A DNA stretch of 6,936 nt from Bryobacterales bacterium (lineage in GTDB: Bacteria > Acidobacteriota > Terriglobia > Bryobacterales > Bryobacteraceae): NCBI GenBank assembly GCA_003164075.1, contig PLRZ01000411.1:1-6936 (forward strand). The letters are read 5' to 3'. A program made the position numbers and the translations under genes. Below are positions 1 to 5,868 of this stretch, in pieces. The stretch's first letter is position 1. Each line of letters starts with the position of its first letter. The notes below the pieces were generated by a model, which was not told the DNA's origin, ran no database searches, and saw nothing but the letters and a program-made list of their open reading frames with translations.

Positions 1-4
1 AGTT

Positions 5-72
5 CGGAGACTCATCTCGACCCTCCCGTGGGAGCGGCATCGAGCATCCCGGAGTGCCGAGATGAGTCTCCG
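5..72. repeat. 15-bp perfect inverted repeat spanning the beta-helix gene start
   Basis: The left arm at 5-19 (CGGAGACTCATCTCG) is the exact reverse complement of 58-72. The 38-base loop holds a small inner hairpin (CTCCC at 23-27, GGGAG at 30-34) and the likely Shine-Dalgarno GGAG at 51-54. The right arm contains the ATG at 62-64. In a transcript beginning at or before base 5, the start codon would be paired. The pairing is seen directly; a regulatory role in translation is inference. It could also be a protein-binding site, or the end of a repeat that begins left of the window. Confidence 0.6.
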
Positions 73-1426
73 GCCCAGCACCTCGGACAGAAATATTGGG
101 CCGGCATCGGCAGTTCGCTGGCTCGGCGCGGTCGCGGCACTGGCGGTGCTCGCGGTGTTGTTCAGCTTTCCCGCGCCCGGTCCGCGCGCGGTGGAACTGC
201 CGGCCGGCATTGTGGAGCTGCATCGCGAGCTGCTGGTGCCGGGCAGCACGGAACTGCGCGCAGCGGCGGCCGGCACGGTACTGCGCGCCGCCGCCGATTT
301 CGACGGCCGCGCGCTGGTGGTGGTATACGGAGAGAAGGTCACCCTGCGCGGCTTCACTCTCGATGGAAACCGCGAGGAATTGGAACAGCGCACCGGCCTG
401 CCGCCAACCGACAAGCCCTTCTCGCAATTCACGCGCGGCAACGGCGTACTGGCCGTGGGAGTCCGCAAGCTGCGCATCGAGAATCTGCGATTCCGCAACA
501 TCGCCGGATTCGCGGTGCTGGTGAGCCGCTCGCGCGATGTCGGCATCGAGAATGTGGAGGTGGCCGATAGCGGCTCGCACGATACCCGCGGCCGCAATAA
601 TACCACCGGCGGCATCCTGCTGGAAGAAGGCACGCGCGATTTCAGCGTGATCCGCTCGGAGTTCCGCAACATTCGCGGCAATGGCGTCTGGACTCACTCG
701 CTGTTCACCTCGCCGCGCAACCGGGATGGTTGGATCGCGTTCAACCGCTTCCAGGATCTGGCGCGCGACGCCATCCAGGTGGGCCACGCCACCAACGTCC
801 GGGTGGAAGACAATCGGGGCACGCGCATCGGATATCCCGCGGAACTGGTGGATCTCGAAAGCCAGGCGTACCCCGTGGCCATCGATACCGCCGGCGATGT
901 GGACCACAGCAGCTACGCGCGCAACCGCTTCACCGAGGTGGACGGCAAGTGCATCGACCTGGACGGATTCCACGATGGCGACGTGGTGGAGAATTCCTGC
1001 GTGAACCGGCCCGACGGCAGCCTGTATCCGTTCGGAAACGTCGGCATTCTGTTCAACGACAGCAATCCCCATACGCGGTCGAACCGCATACGGGTGGTCG
1101 GCAATGTGCTGGATGGGGTGAAATACACCGGGATCTATGCTTTCGGTACGGGCCACACCATCGCGCACAATCGGCTGTTGAATGTGAATCTGGCGCATTG
1201 TAATGAGGAAGCGGCGAAGTCGGGATGTTACTACCCGAAGGATGAGCCCGACGCGTTGCAGTCCGGGATCTATCTGGGGCGCGGATTTCTGTGGCGCGAG
1301 CCGGCGCGCGATAACGTGGTGGAAGATAACGAGATTTCGGGCTTCGGGATGAAGTCGCGTTGTATCGGGTTCGCGCCCGGTGTCGGGGCCGGCGCGAATA
1401 CAATTCGCAATAATCGCTGCCGGTAA
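62..1426 (+). CDS. Exported right-handed parallel beta-helix repeat protein
   Basis: The 454-residue product has a basic, polar N-terminus followed by a hydrophobic stretch at about residues 20-36 (W-L-G-A-V-A-A-L-A-V). This is either an uncleaved anchor or a long signal peptide, so the protein is expected outside the cytoplasm. From about residue 48 onward it shows the short degenerate coils of a pectate-lyase-like or NosD-like beta helix, with many Asn turns and repeated phrases such as LRIENLRFRNI, IAFNRFQDL, VVENSCVN, IRVVGNVLDG and NTIRNNRCR. All six cysteines lie in the C-terminal part, from residue 297. Family members bind or cleave polysaccharides, but no catalytic site can be assigned here and the substrate is unknown. 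The ATG at 62 is preceded by GGAG (51-54) at 7 bases spacing. No pairing terminator is seen after the TAA. Confidence 0.85.
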   Translation: MSLRPSTSDRNIGPASAVRWLGAVAALAVLAVLFSFPAPGPRAVELPAGIVELHRELLVPGSTELRAAAAGTVLRAAADFDGRALVVVYGEKVTLRGFTLDGNREELEQRTGLPPTDKPFSQFTRGNGVLAVGVRKLRIENLRFRNIAGFAVLVSRSRDVGIENVEVADSGSHDTRGRNNTTGGILLEEGTRDFSVIRSEFRNIRGNGVWTHSLFTSPRNRDGWIAFNRFQDLARDAIQVGHATNVRVEDNRGTRIGYPAELVDLESQAYPVAIDTAGDVDHSSYARNRFTEVDGKCIDLDGFHDGDVVENSCVNRPDGSLYPFGNVGILFNDSNPHTRSNRIRVVGNVLDGVKYTGIYAFGTGHTIAHNRLLNVNLAHCNEEAAKSGCYYPKDEPDALQSGIYLGRGFLWREPARDNVVEDNEISGFGMKSRCIGFAPGVGAGANTIRNNRCR

Positions 1427-1457
1427 GAAGGCGCGCATTCAGTTGGAATCTTGAGAT

Positions 1458-1939
1458 ATGAGAATTACCGATTCTCGTAGCGCTCGCCTCCGGCCCCGCG
1501 TCCCATGGAGCGGATCCGCAAGATGTGCCGGCACAGTCGCCCAAGAGTACCGGCGACCAGGGCGCCGTGGTCGAACGAACCTTTTCCAGCGTCACGTTTT
1601 CGGACGATGGCACGGAGGAGATGGAACAATCCACGCGCGTTCGCATCCAATCGGAAGGAGCGGTACAGGATCATGCCGGAAGAGGAACTCTCGCAGGTAC
1701 GCACGGCAGGCGTGCCGGAACTGAAGTATCGGCACGGCGCCGCTGAATTCTTCATTCTGTTTTCCACCGCTGGAGTGGAGGATCTGCAGGCTGGGGCGCT
1801 GCGCAAGGTCTATTACGCAATGCCATTCCCGGATCAGGGGCCCGAAAAAATCGCGCGGCGCGGGATCTTGTCTCGCTCGCAATACACCACTCCGAATTGC
1901 AGCTTGACGTTTCTGCTTCCGGGGAACAGGACAAAGTGA
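1458..1939 (+). pseudogene. Remnant of a secreted DUF3857-like (transglutaminase-type) protein
   Basis: Three pieces in two shifted frames read like one eroded gene. ATG-AGA at 1458 is followed by one extra A (1464); skipping it gives a signal peptide, MRLPILVALASGPASHGA, whereas the uncorrected frame has a TGA at 1459. The same frame continues through VVERTFSSVTFSDDGTEEM and STRVRIQSEGAVQ (to about 1668), which resembles the start of the DUF3857 domain. The reading then degenerates and runs to a TGA at 1744-1746. In another frame, from about 1673 to the TGA at 1937-1939, there is a plausible C-terminus with MPFPDQGPEKIARRGILS and NCSLTFLL, like tails I recall from acidobacterial DUF3857/TPR proteins. 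Intact relatives have several hundred residues or more; only about 160 codons remain. The frames are seen; the family call rests on remembered motifs. The 1673 ATG piece could still be expressed as a short peptide. Confidence 0.55.
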
Positions 1940-3042
1940 GAGTCGCGCCCGAGTTTCTTACCGGAATCCGCGAATTGATTGCCGGCGCGCGCGCCACCGT
2001 GGCGCGTGGCGTGGATCTGGTCCAGGTCCATACCAATTTCGAAATCGGCAAGCGGATCGTTCAGGAGGAATTACGCGGCAAGGGCCGGGCCGCCTATGGG
2101 GAGGAAATCATCAAGGCGCTGGCGCACCGGCTGACGGCTGAATTCGGTAAAGGGTTCTCCCGCACCAACCTTAAGTTGATGCGGCTCTTCTATTTACAGA
2201 ACCAGAACCGAATTGGTCAGACAGTGTCTGACCAATTCAACGGTCCACAGATTGGTCAGTCGTTGACTGACCAATTGGCAATTGGCCAGTCACTGTCTGG
2301 CCAATTGGTCCCGTCGCCCCGTCCCTTCGCCTTGAGCTGGTCGCACTATGTCTTCCTCCTCGGCGCCAAGAACGCGGACGAGCGCAGTTTCTATGAGATA
2401 GAAGCCACCAACCAGAACTGGACCGTCCGCGAGCTCAAACGGCAGTTCAACTCGGGCCTATACGAGCGGCTCGCCCTGAGCCGCGACAAAGAGGGCATTC
2501 GCAGGCTCGCTCAGGAGGGCCAGATCGTCGCGAAAGCGTCCGATCTGTTCGAGGAACCGCTGGTCCTGGAATTCCTCGGCCTCGACGAGCGCAGCCGCTA
2601 TTCGGAATCCGACCTGGAATCCGCCATCATCAGCCAGATCGAGCGTTTCCTGCTGGAAATGGGCAGGGGCTTCCTCTTCGAGTCGCGCCAGAAGCGATTT
2701 ACCTTCGACGAGGACCACTTCTTCGTGGACCTGGTCTTCTACAACCGCCTGCTGCGCTGCTATGTCCTGCTCGACCTGAAAATCGGCAAGATCGCCCACC
2801 AGGATCTCGGGCAGATGCAAATGTACGTGAACTACTTCGATCGCTTCGTGAAGACCGCCGAGGAACATCCCACCGTCGGCATCCTGCTTTGCCGGCAGAA
2901 GAATAAGGCGCTGGTGGAAATCACCTTGCCCAAGGACGCCAACATCCACGCACGCGAGTATCAGCTCTACCTGCCCAGCAAAGACGAGTTGCAGCAGAAG
3001 CTTATGGAGTGGATTGGCGAGCAGGAGACTGGCGATGAGTAG
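1936..3042 (+). CDS. YhcG/DUF1016-family protein with PDDEXK nuclease domain
   Basis: The 368-residue product has the two-domain layout of the YhcG (DUF1016) family. The N-terminal helical domain, about residues 1-90, contains IRELIAGARATVARGVD, FEIGKRIVQEE and FSRTNLKLMRLFY. After a linker and SWSHY (134-138) come a second helical part and a C-terminal PDDEXK-type domain. Candidate catalytic residues are D265 (F-V-D-L-V-F-Y) and D280-L-K282, where many family members have E-x-K, followed by GQMQMYVNYFDR. Members are predicted DNA nucleases, often found near mobile or defence genes; the substrate and biological role here are unknown. The GTG at 1936 was chosen because the homology starts there, GGGGA (1921-1925) lies upstream, and GTGA overlaps the stop of the preceding remnant. 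An in-frame TTG at 1897 would add 13 non-conserved residues. The gene overlaps the next one by 8 bp. Its linker is encoded by three palindromes. Confidence 0.87.
   Translation: MRVAPEFLTGIRELIAGARATVARGVDLVQVHTNFEIGKRIVQEELRGKGRAAYGEEIIKALAHRLTAEFGKGFSRTNLKLMRLFYLQNQNRIGQTVSDQFNGPQIGQSLTDQLAIGQSLSGQLVPSPRPFALSWSHYVFLLGAKNADERSFYEIEATNQNWTVRELKRQFNSGLYERLALSRDKEGIRRLAQEGQIVAKASDLFEEPLVLEFLGLDERSRYSESDLESAIISQIERFLLEMGRGFLFESRQKRFTFDEDHFFVDLVFYNRLLRCYVLLDLKIGKIAHQDLGQMQMYVNYFDRFVKTAEEHPTVGILLCRQKNKALVEITLPKDANIHAREYQLYLPSKDELQQKLMEWIGEQETGDE
2210..2310. repeat. Three consecutive palindromes inside the YhcG-like gene
   Basis: Unit 1 has arms 2210-2223 and 2225-2238 (14 bp, 1-base centre). Unit 2 has arms 2251-2261 and 2265-2275 (11 bp, 3-base loop). 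Unit 3 has arms 2279-2289 and 2297-2307 (11 bp, 7-base loop). All arms are perfect and share the core ATTGGTCAG or ATTGGCCAG. GACCAATTGGC at 2269-2279 can also pair with 2300-2310, so alternative larger folds exist. Each unit encodes a nine-residue peptide repeat: IGQTVSDQF (residues 93-101), IGQSLTDQL (106-114) and IGQSLSGQL (116-124). They sit just before the SWSHY motif, between the N-terminal helical domain and the rest of the protein. Confidence 0.9.
3023..3027 (+). promoter_or_regulatory. Ribosome binding site that sets the panE start
   Basis: AGGAG lies 7 bases before the ATG at 3035, inside the end of the YhcG-like gene. It supports starting panE at 3035 rather than at the in-frame TTG at 3014, which would put extra residues ahead of the Rossmann strand. 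Confidence 0.7.
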
Positions 3043-3979
3043 CGGGCCGACCGTCGCCGTCGTGGGCGCGGGCGCCGTCGGATGTTATTTCGGGGGAATG
3101 CTGGCGCGGGCCGGCGTGCGCGTCACGTTGATCGGCCGCGCGCCTCATATGGAGGCGATCGCGCGCGAGGGGCTGCTGCTCGACGGCCTGCGCTTCCACG
3201 AGCGCATCCCCATCGCGGCCACTACCAGCCTGGAAGAGGGCCTGCGCGATGCCGGCGTGATTCTTTTCTGCGTGAAGACCGTGAGTACCGAAAGCGCCGC
3301 CCGCGAACTCCAGCCGTTCCTTGCGCCGGACGCCGCCATCCTCAGCTTCCAAAATGGCGTCGATAACGTCGACCGGATCCATTCCGCGATCGGTGTCCAC
3401 GCCATTCCGGCAGCGGTATATGTGGCCGCCGAGATCACCGCGCCGGGCCGCGTCACCCACACCGGACGCGGCGACCTGATCGTCGGCCACCGCGCGGCGT
3501 GGCCCCGGCAGCCCGATCTGGAGCCGCTCGCCAGCCTGTTCGAAAGCGCCGAAATCCCCTGCAAAATCTCGCCGTCGATCGAGACCGAGCTGTGGACCAA
3601 GATGGCCATGAATTGCGCCTACAACGCGGTCTCGGCGCTGACCCGCGCGCGCTACGGCCGCATGATCCAGCTTGCGCCCGTGCGTACCACGATGGAGCGC
3701 GCCATCGCGGAGACCGTGGCGGTGGCGCGCGCCGAGGGTGTGTCGTTGTCCGAATCCGCCATGATCCAGGCGGCGTACCAATTGGGTGAAAAGATGAGCG
3801 GCGCCACGTCATCCACCGCTCAGGATATTGCCCGCGGCAGGCCCACCGAAATCGATTCGCTCAACGGCTATGTGGCAAGGCGCGGCGCCGCTTTGGGAAT
3901 CGCCACGCCGGTCAGCGACACCCTGGTTGCCCTGGTCAAACTGCTGGAAGAGTCCGCCGTCAGTCGGCAATCAGGTTGA
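3035..3979 (+). CDS. panE: 2-dehydropantoate 2-reductase (ketopantoate reductase) family protein
   Basis: The 314-residue product matches the ApbA/PanE family in length and layout. Ketopantoate reductase makes D-pantoate from 2-dehydropantoate with NADPH, in the cytoplasm, for pantothenate and CoA synthesis. The N-terminal Rossmann fold shows TVAVVGAGAVG with the G-x-G-x-x-G at 11-16. By position, K81 (F-C-V-K-T), N107 (S-F-Q-N-G-V), K189 (W-T-K-M-A-M-N, the expected catalytic lysine), S260 and E272 (P-T-E-I-D-S-L-N-G) correspond to the conserved active-site residues of the E. coli enzyme. The gene begins 8 bp inside the YhcG-like gene, so the two are probably co-transcribed, and its end overlaps the opposing lipoprotein gene by 20 bp. 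Bacteria often carry several paralogues of this family, and some act on other 2-oxo acids. The family is therefore firm and the exact substrate less so. Confidence 0.88.
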   Translation: MSSGPTVAVVGAGAVGCYFGGMLARAGVRVTLIGRAPHMEAIAREGLLLDGLRFHERIPIAATTSLEEGLRDAGVILFCVKTVSTESAARELQPFLAPDAAILSFQNGVDNVDRIHSAIGVHAIPAAVYVAAEITAPGRVTHTGRGDLIVGHRAAWPRQPDLEPLASLFESAEIPCKISPSIETELWTKMAMNCAYNAVSALTRARYGRMIQLAPVRTTMERAIAETVAVARAEGVSLSESAMIQAAYQLGEKMSGATSSTAQDIARGRPTEIDSLNGYVARRGAALGIATPVSDTLVALVKLLEESAVSRQSG

Positions 3980-4664
3980 TCTGGCCGATGCCGCCCTGAA
4001 CGTCCACGTGGATGCGGACCTTGGCATTGTCATAAGCGTCGTTCACCCAGTGGTCGCCCTGTTTGCGCAGTCCTTCGGTGTGGATTTCGCCGATGCCGCC
4101 GCTGCCGGTCGCATAGATGCCGATATCGCGGGGCAGGTGAACCGTGGCTTCCCCCACGCCGCCGTGGATGTGCACGTCATAGTCGTGCTTGGGCGTGCCG
4201 CGCAGGTCCATGCGCAGTTCTCCCACGCCCATGTCCACCTCCACGCGGCGCAGCGTCAGGCTTCCGAGATCCAGGCGCGCTTCGCCGGCGCCCAGGTTCG
4301 CCACCAGTTCCAGGGGAATGTCGTTGGCTGTCTGGATATCCCAGGTGTAACTGGTCTCGCCGATGTGGGTGTGGTGGGTCGAGGGCTGGTCGATGTTGAG
4401 ATCGGCCGAGCCGCCCAGTGCGTGGTAGGTGACTTCGGGCTTCCATTGTTCCACGTTATAGGTGAAGTCGGCGCGCGCCAATTGCGCCGCCCCGCCGCGC
4501 ACTTTCACCTCGCCGGCGCCCATGCGGAGATCCAGCCGCAGACGCTCGATTCCCTTCCGCTCGAACTCGCGGAATTCGTGGCGGGTCGGTCCGCTGTGGA
4601 CCTCCACCACACAACCGGTCAGGCACAAAACCCCCAGGATGAGGGGCCAACCTCTGGCTAACAT
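3960..4664 (-). CDS. Lipoprotein with repeated G-x-G-E turns (toast-rack/LiaF-like beta fold)
   Basis: The 234-residue product starts with a short lipoprotein signal (MLARGWPLILGVLCLTGC) whose lipobox is L15-T-G-C18, so C18 should be lipidated and the protein held at a membrane facing outward. The mature part is a series of short beta strands with six repeated turns: GAGE at 49 and 125, GVGE at 146 and 169, GIGE at 190 and GIGQ at 225. They alternate with strands such as ARLDLG, ELRMDLRG and ATVHLP. This pattern resembles the adhesin-like toast-rack and LiaF C-terminal domains, which are poorly understood. The fold call is inference and the function is unknown. The start is well supported: AAGGAG (complement of 4670-4675) lies 5 bases before the ATG. 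The gene converges on panE with a 20-bp overlap and diverges from the gene at 4794. Confidence 0.8.
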   Translation of the reverse strand: MLARGWPLILGVLCLTGCVVEVHSGPTRHEFREFERKGIERLRLDLRMGAGEVKVRGGAAQLARADFTYNVEQWKPEVTYHALGGSADLNIDQPSTHHTHIGETSYTWDIQTANDIPLELVANLGAGEARLDLGSLTLRRVEVDMGVGELRMDLRGTPKHDYDVHIHGGVGEATVHLPRDIGIYATGSGGIGEIHTEGLRKQGDHWVNDAYDNAKVRIHVDVQGGIGQINLIAD

Positions 4665-4793
4665 GGGCTCTCCTTCAGTCCACCATACGCGGGATTAGGG
4701 ACAAATGTTCCGCAATCCAATCAAGATAATGCCTCTCTAGGGCCATGCCGGGCCCGGTAACCGGCTGGGAGAGGCCCGCGTCGTATCAGGTGC
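4665..4793. promoter_or_regulatory. Divergent intergenic region between two exported-protein genes
   Basis: This 129-bp gap must carry the promoters of both the lipoprotein gene and the 266-residue protein gene, unless transcription enters from elsewhere. Its middle part (about 4691-4735) is more AT-rich than its surroundings. It holds an imperfect palindrome, GGGACAAATGTTCC at 4698-4711, and a GATAAT at 4725-4730 that resembles a plus-strand -10 element. No well-spaced -35 element was found on either strand, so the promoter positions are weakly supported. Confidence 0.35.
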
Positions 4794-5594
4794 GTGAACA
4801 CTTGTCTGCACGTCGGCCGTTGGGTATCGGGATCTTTCCTGCTGCCCGCGCTGGCGTTAGTCGCGGTATTTCCCGCACGCTCCCAACTGATGGAATACGC
4901 TAGCGATTCGGCATCTGCGACGTGCGGACTCGGGGGCATCATACCGGAGTCCGGAACGGTCGTCGTTCTCAATCCGATACTCCCCGGATCGTCTCCCCTG
5001 AATGAGGAGCGCATCCTGGGAGTGATGCCGGATTACCAGACTGTACGCGATACTACCCACGCGGTGCCGCCCCTCACCGCCAGGGAGAAGTGGCTGCTGG
5101 CGGAAAAAGAGACGGTGGATCCCTTCAACATTGCCACCGCGTTTCTGACGGCTGCCGAATCGCAAGCCGGGAATGAGACTCCCAAATATGGTGAAGGCTG
5201 GGCCAATTATGGGAGGCGCGTGGGCGCGGCGCAGCTCGACTTCGGCACGCAGAACTACTTCAGCGCGGGAGTCTTGGCGAACTTACTCCACCAGGATCCG
5301 CGATACTTCCGTAGGGGTCCGCAATCCAAATTTCTCCCACGGGTGTTCTATTCCATCAGCCGTCTGGTGGTCGCGCCACAGGATTCCGGCCGCGAGGCAT
5401 TTAACGCCTCGGGAATTGGCGGAATGGTGCTGGGAATCGCGGCGTCGAACATTTACTATCCGGCCGCCAGCGTGCGCGGCTCCGTAATGGCCGGGCGGGT
5501 CTGGACCAGTCTGATGGGCGGCGCCGTTGGCAACCTGATGTCGGAATTCTGGCCGGACGTGCAGGAGGAATTCTTCCACCATCGCGGCAAGTGA
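4794..5594 (+). CDS. Conserved secreted/membrane-associated protein of unknown function
   Basis: The 266-residue product has a signal-peptide-like N-terminus (hydrophobic residues about 12-26, then P-A-R-S-Q at 27-31), pointing to export. The body contains DPFNIATAFLTAAESQA (109-125), YGEGWANYGRRVGAA (132-146), NYFSAGVLANLLHQDPRYF (154-172), DSGREAFNASGIGG (197-210), ASNIYYPAA (217-225) and EFWPD (251-255). I recall this motif order from a family of hypothetical proteins common in Acidobacteriota, with no known function. Several glycine- and alanine-rich segments, such as 205-220 and 238-248, could be membrane-associated or strand-forming. The GTG at 4794 is the only sensible start, because TAA at 4758 closes the frame upstream and no other start codon intervenes. 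Its ribosome site is poor: only AGG at 4788-4790 is close, while GGGAGAGG at 4767-4774 lies about 20 bases away. Translation may therefore be weak or start in an unusual way. Confidence 0.75.
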   Translation: MNTCLHVGRWVSGSFLLPALALVAVFPARSQLMEYASDSASATCGLGGIIPESGTVVVLNPILPGSSPLNEERILGVMPDYQTVRDTTHAVPPLTAREKWLLAEKETVDPFNIATAFLTAAESQAGNETPKYGEGWANYGRRVGAAQLDFGTQNYFSAGVLANLLHQDPRYFRRGPQSKFLPRVFYSISRLVVAPQDSGREAFNASGIGGMVLGIAASNIYYPAASVRGSVMAGRVWTSLMGGAVGNLMSEFWPDVQEEFFHHRGK

Positions 5595-5868
5595 AGGCAG
5601 GTTTGGCGGGAGCACAGACGGTACCGCCCGGCAAGTGTGCGGGTGGACGCGTGGACGCTCGTGCGGCGATGCGGCCGCCCAAACAGGCAGGCGAGATGTC
5701 GCCCCGCGATTTCTGCCTGGCGGGGAAAATGGGCTGAGTCATTCCTTTCGATGGCGAGAGCTTCGCAGGTGGGGCAGCGGTGCCGCCTGCCCGCCCGCGC
5801 TGAATCAGGCCCGCTGCTCGAATCGGATCCAGGGCAGGCGAGCACCGCCTGCCCCACCTCGGCGCGCC
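5595..5868. other. Convergent intergenic region rich in hairpin-forming repeats
   Basis: This 274-bp stretch lies between the tails of the 266-residue protein gene and mnmE. It holds no gene I can support. Besides the inverted repeat pair at 5767-5859, it contains a short stem GGCGG/CCGCC (5605-5609 with 5624-5628) just after the stop codon, a tandem 8-mer GTGGACGC (5643-5650, 5651-5658), and CAGGCAG/CTGCCTG (5684-5690 with 5713-5719). None of these has a following T-run typical of an intrinsic terminator. Confidence 0.6.
5767..5859. repeat. Inverted pair of GC-rich hairpin units (REP/BIME-like)
   Basis: The right unit contains a perfect 9-bp stem, GGGCAGGCG (5832-5840) with CGCCTGCCC (5846-5854), around a 5-base loop. 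The left unit has the same design with one bulged C (GGGCAG-CGG at 5772-5780, CCG at 5783-5785, CTGCCC at 5787-5792). The units are imperfect reverse complements of each other, including the flanks AGGTGGGGC (5767-5775) and GCCCCACCT (5851-5859), and are separated by about 39 bp. Pairs of short palindromes in opposite orientation between convergent genes resemble REP/BIME elements. They could also act as a bidirectional terminator or mRNA-end stabiliser for the two flanking genes. A degenerate third copy may lie at 5686-5705, which shares GGCAGGCGAG with the right unit. Confidence 0.7.

Noticed and set aside
28..570. A 180-codon plus-strand frame overlapping the start of the beta-helix gene.
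   Set aside because: It is Arg/Gly/Ala-rich with no recognisable fold and is fully contained in the better-supported frame from 62.
1457..1479. A 9-bp stem with one G-T pair and a 5-base loop, considered as a terminator for the beta-helix gene.
   Set aside because: No T-run follows it and it coincides with the start of the gene remnant, so it may be accidental.
1465..1806. A 113-codon minus-strand frame over the decayed gene.
   Set aside because: It has no recognisable motif, and the plus strand gives better explanations for the same bases.
2210..2310. The palindromes considered as a CRISPR array or an integron attachment site.
   Set aside because: The units are in frame inside a conserved gene, with spacers of only a few bases and no associated cas or integrase gene.
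2458..2949. A 163-codon open frame on the minus strand inside the YhcG-like gene.
   Set aside because: It is an antisense shadow of a well-supported coding frame. Its composition follows the complement of the sense codons and it shows no domain, start signal or conserved motif of its own.
3002..3781. A 259-codon open frame on the minus strand opposite panE.
   Set aside because: The sense frame carries the complete set of ketopantoate reductase motifs. The antisense frame is a high-GC artefact rich in His, Arg, Gly and Ala.
3828..4661. A 277-codon open frame on the plus strand opposite the lipoprotein gene.
   Set aside because: The minus strand has a lipobox, a strong ribosome site and repeated turns. 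The plus-strand frame is the mirror image and lacks a credible start.
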